In this document: in pieces, positions 54,431 through 64,000 of the stretch
How positions within the stretch are numbered: the first letter of the stretch is position 1
How the letters are laid out: each line of letters opens with the position of its first letter
NCBI GenBank assembly: GCA_026261815.1
Contig: JAMPIT010000484.1
Span: 9,088,501 to 9,152,500 of the forward strand
Source: Monarcha castaneiventris obscurior
Lineage: Eukaryota > Chordata > Aves > Passeriformes > Monarchidae
Length of the DNA stretch: 64,000 nucleotides
Reading direction: 5' to 3'
The notes under the pieces: generated by a model
The model's database searches: none
Seen by the model: the letters and a program-made list of their open reading frames with translations, nothing else
Told to the model about the DNA's origin: nothing
Position numbers and translations under genes: made by a program

Positions 54431-57400
54431 TCCAAGCAGATTACAAAGAGCAGAGAATATAAGAGTAAAATTAAATTAAAAAAATAGTTGAGTGCATCTC
54501 TTTAAAATGATTTGTAGTGTGAGTTACTCACGGGGCAAAGCTACTGGAGAGTTCTGAAGGTCACTTTGCAGGATGCCAATCACATGTGCTGTTTAGACCT
54601 GGGTCAACACAGGAGGGACAGACAAGATGTATTTTGCATATAGGCTGCACACTCATTATCAAGCGAGGCTCTGGGCTGCAACTGGACCCTGCCTTTTTGA
54701 GACATCCCCTCCACCTCATTCTCTCCTGCAGTTCCCTTGAGTTCTAGACATGGTTTATTGCTGCTGTAAGTGGGTTTAATCTGCCTTCCCATTCTGATGA
54801 GCTCCAACGACAAGGGAGAAGCAGGCAAACGTGGCTGCCATGCACAGGGTTACAGGGAACGTGACTGCAGTGCCAAGAGCAGAGCTTCAGCCACGCAGCA
54901 AAGGGAACCAACAAGTAGGGACACAGCAATCACTTCAGAGATTTGGGGGCAGCATGTCAGCAAGACTTCTGAAGAACTGAGATGTTTCTAAAGGTAGGAA
55001 GAGGTTCAAGCAGAGAAGGGCTCTTTCCTAAGCATTGGCACCAGCGAAACAGAAGAGGCTGAATCATCAGGATAAGGTTCATTCCCTGTAATACTTGAGA
55101 GGAGCAGCTCCAGCAATAAGATGGGGAGAAAAGCTCCACATAGGGTGGAAGACAGTTGATATCCCAGTTTAACAGTGATTTAGGAGTCCAAGCACTAACT
55201 CCAAGTTAGTCACTATTAAACTCACATAAGAATGTGGTTTGGCTGGACAGCTGCACAGCCATTCAGTGTCCAGCAGCACTCAGTCCAGCAAGATGATGAG
55301 CAACTAAAGTACCAGCAGTCCTCCACCCCCTATACACTCAGGGGGCTCTTTTCTACCATTTCTGGATCTGCTCTTACCACAGCATAGGAGATTTCAAGGC
55401 CTCATCCCTTCTCTATGTATGCCAAGGCAGACAGTAGCCCTGATGCAGCTGAGAACAAGACTGTCTTAATTTCTGCCGTAGCAGCAACAGTGCAGAAGAG
55501 GATTCTTATTTAGAGATCAGATTAAGTCTTTTTGTATTGTCCAAGGCAGAACAATTCAGGAACTACTTCAGACCTCGTGATCCCTCTGAAGTCCAGACCT
55601 CTAGGGGTAAGGCAGCCAACAGATGAGAGCCCTATGAAGTTACTTCAACCATTCCTTTTACACAATGCTCTAGACAGGCATGAAGAACCACTCTCTAGTC
55701 TGCTCTCCGCTGCTTCAGCCGTTACCACTAGAGGATATGCTTGACCTCTTGAAAGCAAATGAAAATCTAATGGTGCTCTGGACACGTGTAAAAGGCTACA
55801 AGTTTCCTAAAGAAAGCAACACTGTTAAATGTCAAGAGCTTGGACAATACATGAGTCTCATGTCAGAATGTGAGGTGCTTTAGAACAGTCAGTCTCTGCT
55901 TTCTATGGTTCCTTTCATACCACAGTGACAAGATGGGCACAGTTCAAAATCAACAACACACAGTCTCTAGCTTGACTTCTCAGGTCTATTTATTTAGAGA
56001 TTGATGTGTTTTCAGCCTGTCTCGTACAAGGCATAGGGCATGGAGACTTCCTGTCAATATATACACGCATACAAGAGCAGTACAAGCAGTTTGGCACTCT
56101 CAGAGCCAAGGGGGAATGCCCTTTAAGCAGCAGTCAAGCTGGCTATAGGAAAGTGTTAAAAAGCTATTTTACATATTTGACTGGGAACATTTCCCAGAAC
56201 GTGGATAGTAACCCTAAGCCACGGCACTCTTCTGTGCTACTCTGTGCACGTCTTCCTACGAGCCCCTACAAGGGAGCAGATCGTGTTCTTCACTATCAAA
56301 GAACATAGTATATCTATTCTAGAAATACTGTACCTTTTAAACTAGCTCCAGAGAGACAGACTAGAAGCCAGATCCAGGAAAATAATCCTTAAGTCACAGT
56401 ATATCGATTGTCTCTAAAAATAGGGAATGAAGTTAACACAGTGGACATTCTGATGAGACAGTACAGAACAGTGCAGCAGTCCACTTCTGCATCAGCAGAT
56501 CCTCTCCTATGTACATGCAGACAATGAGAAAGGAATGGAAACACTCCAGTCCATCAGGACAAAACCAGTCATCAGGAGATCTCCACAGATCACCATGTGC
56601 CAAGTTTCCCTGTTCTTAACCAGTATCCTCCAAGATCAAGAACTCTTCTCCTACGAAGACTTGAGATCATCTTGCAGTTAAAGGTGGTAAGGAAAGTGCA
56701 CTATCTAGAATTTTAAGGTAACGTGGAATTTTGTTTCCCCAGAAAGCTCAGCTGAAGTTCCTGTTTGTCTCCAACCTGCAACTGCCCTAAAGTTCTGTCA
56801 AGTTATTGCAGCTTCTGTCAATTTTTAGTGTAAGAGGCTCTCAAGGCTGCCCAGTAAAGCAACTCATACAGTGCGTATCTGACAGATTGTTTAATATCCA
56901 GTATTTCGGATGGAGACAGCCAAGGCAGCAAGGCTTTCCAACTCTGCTCTGATGATGGGATAAACTGCCCAAAAGAAAGGGAAAGCCACTCTGTGCGCCT
57001 GTTGGGCATCCTGTGCAGCAGGCACATGCAACTGCTTGGAACAGCGGGAGCCTGCCCCTAACCCTGTCCTCAAAGACTTAATATAGGGCCAAAGATGGAC
57101 ATTCCAGTCACTACAATATGGTGAAGGGATTAGAGGCTTCTGACAGCTGAAGCAGTACTGGTGATCCCAACAGCTACCCTACCAGGGGGCAACTGCTGGC
57201 TCCCAGCAGACAAACTGAGGTGACAGTACCTGCTGCCAGCCCTACACCCACCCTGGGCACCATCTTCCCAGCTTACCCACTGGGATCTGGGCCCTAATTC
57301 CAGGCTGTTTTCCTCTGGCCTAGTTCTGAGGGTAGACACTGAGCTAAGAGTCTAAAACAAAACAACAGTGCATTGCTACTTCACCTCTCTGCACTTACTT

Positions 57401-59161
57401 ATTTGAGCACAGAGTCCTATAGAGGGAACAAACTGCTCATACTGACAGCTAACTCAAGCACACCTGCTTCCTCAGGAACACCAATGTCAGTATGAAGCAC
57501 CAGGGGCTTGGGAAGTCTCTCTAAGCTGCACACCTCAACACTGCTTACAAGCACAAAGACAGGGAACATTATGGCTACTCTCATCAATTTACACTCTGCG
57601 CAACCAACAGAGAGGGCAGACCTTCCTTCTCAATACAGACAGGTGCTGGACAACAGAGGCTTCAGGAAAGCTGCTTGCCTGTACACAAGTTTAAGTTCTT
57701 TTACTGCAATACATATTTAAATATTTATCTGTGTATTTTGGAACAGGGAAGGGACATGAGGTGGAGAAGCAGGGAAGACAAGTTCAAGAAGCAGAGTAAT
57801 TTCTCTGCATCCAAGAAGCTGGTGGCACAAATAACAAGCCTGGTAAGTGATCTCCCATTTCTAGCACAGTTGGCTACCTGCTGGCTTCAAAAGAGCAAAC
57901 TATTTGTTAATGATATAAAATACAGCAACCATTTAAGATGCAGCAAGGCAAGGCTACAGGGCTGGGCGTTATGATCATGAACGATGCCAAAAGCTACACA
58001 GCTGTGTTAAAAACTGTGAAAAGGCTGTTAAACTGCGGGAGTGAGCCATATGCTGCTCCTGGAAGGCCTTTTCCCTCCACTACCCCTTCATCATGCTGTT
58101 GGTGTGATGCATTTGAAAAGGTGGAGAGAGGGGGATTTGCCTGGGGTGAAGCCACAGAACATTAGGACAGTCTTATCTGATCTCACAGATCCCATGTTCC
58201 TAGCCTGGCACTGAGCTTCCATCAGCAAGCAGACATTCAGGTCCTTCAACAGAAGTTTATGCCCTTCTACCTTAAGTTGTAGGGGTGAAAGAAATCCAGC
58301 AGAATTGAGCTGGAAAGCATGAACAGGGATGAAAACAACCAGTTTGCATACTGATCTTTGTATAATGACCCCCCCCACCCTCACAGCTCACTCTTCCCCA
58401 AATAAAGACACATTGTTCAATGGCATGTTGAAAAGACGTGCTCGTCATTCTTAATAAACAACTAGAGTAAGAATACATAAGAGAAACAGGGTGGTATCTT
58501 TATATGATACACAAGTGTATGTTACAAGAATTCCATCAGGCACAGAAGCCTCAAGGTTTAAGGCCTCAATGTTAGGCCAAAAAAGAAGAGTGTGGTAAAG
58601 TTTGTACTTTTAACATCTAAAAATGTCACTTAAAGGTCTGAATAGAAATTGTTGGTTTGCTTTTTTGTATAAATCATAATTGCAGTTCACTCTCTCCTCT
58701 TTCTTCCAAGATAACAGCAAATTAACGTCCAAGCACAAGAAAAGAAGATGCCTGCCTCTCCTCCACTGGTTGAGCAGGTCCATCCATCATTCTGTGCCCT
58801 CTAGGCTGCACGTGCTCCAAGGAGACAGAGGCCCCAGCCAACCACGCCAATCCTGTAGTTCATGTTTTCTACACCATAAAAAAAACCCAGAGTCAACCAG
58901 CAGCTTTCCACAGCTCCCAGCTCGCAGGGGATATGCAGCCTCCAATGGTTCCAACAGTTTGGTGTGTTGGGTAGGATACACAATGGGTAGGTTTTCCTTT
59001 AGATTCTTTTAAAGAGAAGAAGCCTAAAAGGGCTTCATAACTACACCAATAAAAAACCAAAAACTTAGGCATCTCCTTTAGTGTAAAAGTCTGTACAATT
59101 TCTCTTTGCTTGTCCCTCCCCCATCACCCTGCCCCACCCCATCTGAGCCACAAAGGATGCC
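54431..59161 (-). other. Probable long 3' UTR of QRICH1
   Basis: This is 4.7 kb without splice-consistent coding sequence between the QRICH1 stop and the distal minus-strand AATAAA. It is AT-richer than the gene-dense centre of the window. The assignment rests only on the position of poly(A) hexamers. Confidence 0.35.

Positions 59162-64000
<4,839 letters not shown>

Overview
This is a compact vertebrate nuclear locus, most likely from a bird. All genes have GT-AG introns (one GC-AG), CpG-rich promoters and polyadenylation signals. Two fragments look like CR1 LINEs, the dominant avian and reptilian repeat. Gene order matches human 3p21.31 (ARIH2, P4HTM, WDR6, DALRD3, NDUFAF3, IMPDH2, QRICH1). 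There is one extra gene: a secreted Frizzled-related protein of the crescent/sizzled type, inside an intron of P4HTM. The species cannot be fixed from the sequence alone.

Layout, left to right: the last five coding exons of ARIH2 (+, 1066-4418); an intergenic stretch; P4HTM (+, 8228-26076, nine exons) with the four-exon sFRP gene (-, 12126-15891) nested in its 9.4 kb second intron; WDR6 (+, 26315-30439), starting only 238 bp after the P4HTM stop; DALRD3 (-, 31583-35005), convergent with WDR6; the microRNA pair mir-425 and mir-191 (-, about 36.7 and 37.2 kb) in the GC-rich gap upstream of DALRD3; NDUFAF3 (+, 38716-39716); IMPDH2 (-, 41542-52744, 14 exons, 514 aa); and the last six coding exons of QRICH1 (-, 59162-63837). 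QRICH1 continues past the right edge and ARIH2 past the left edge.

Most genes are broadly expressed housekeeping genes: ubiquitin ligation, ER prolyl hydroxylation, tRNA modification (WDR6 and DALRD3), complex I assembly, GTP synthesis and a stress-response regulator. The nested sFRP is the exception. It has a TATA box and a short 5' UTR and belongs to a group of embryonic Wnt/BMP-pathway antagonists.

The points most worth checking are the nested sFRP; the conserved mir-191/mir-425 cluster lying outside the coding part of DALRD3; a 156-bp, about 98% identical copy of the WDR6 exon 2/intron 2 junction inside the last intron of P4HTM; an apparent 1-bp frameshift in the GC-rich start of WDR6 exon 2; a GC-AG first intron in P4HTM; and three perfect short-loop inverted repeats in introns. 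Exon boundaries were set by hand from splice-site consensus, reading phase and remembered family sequences. I saw no wholly unknown gene system.
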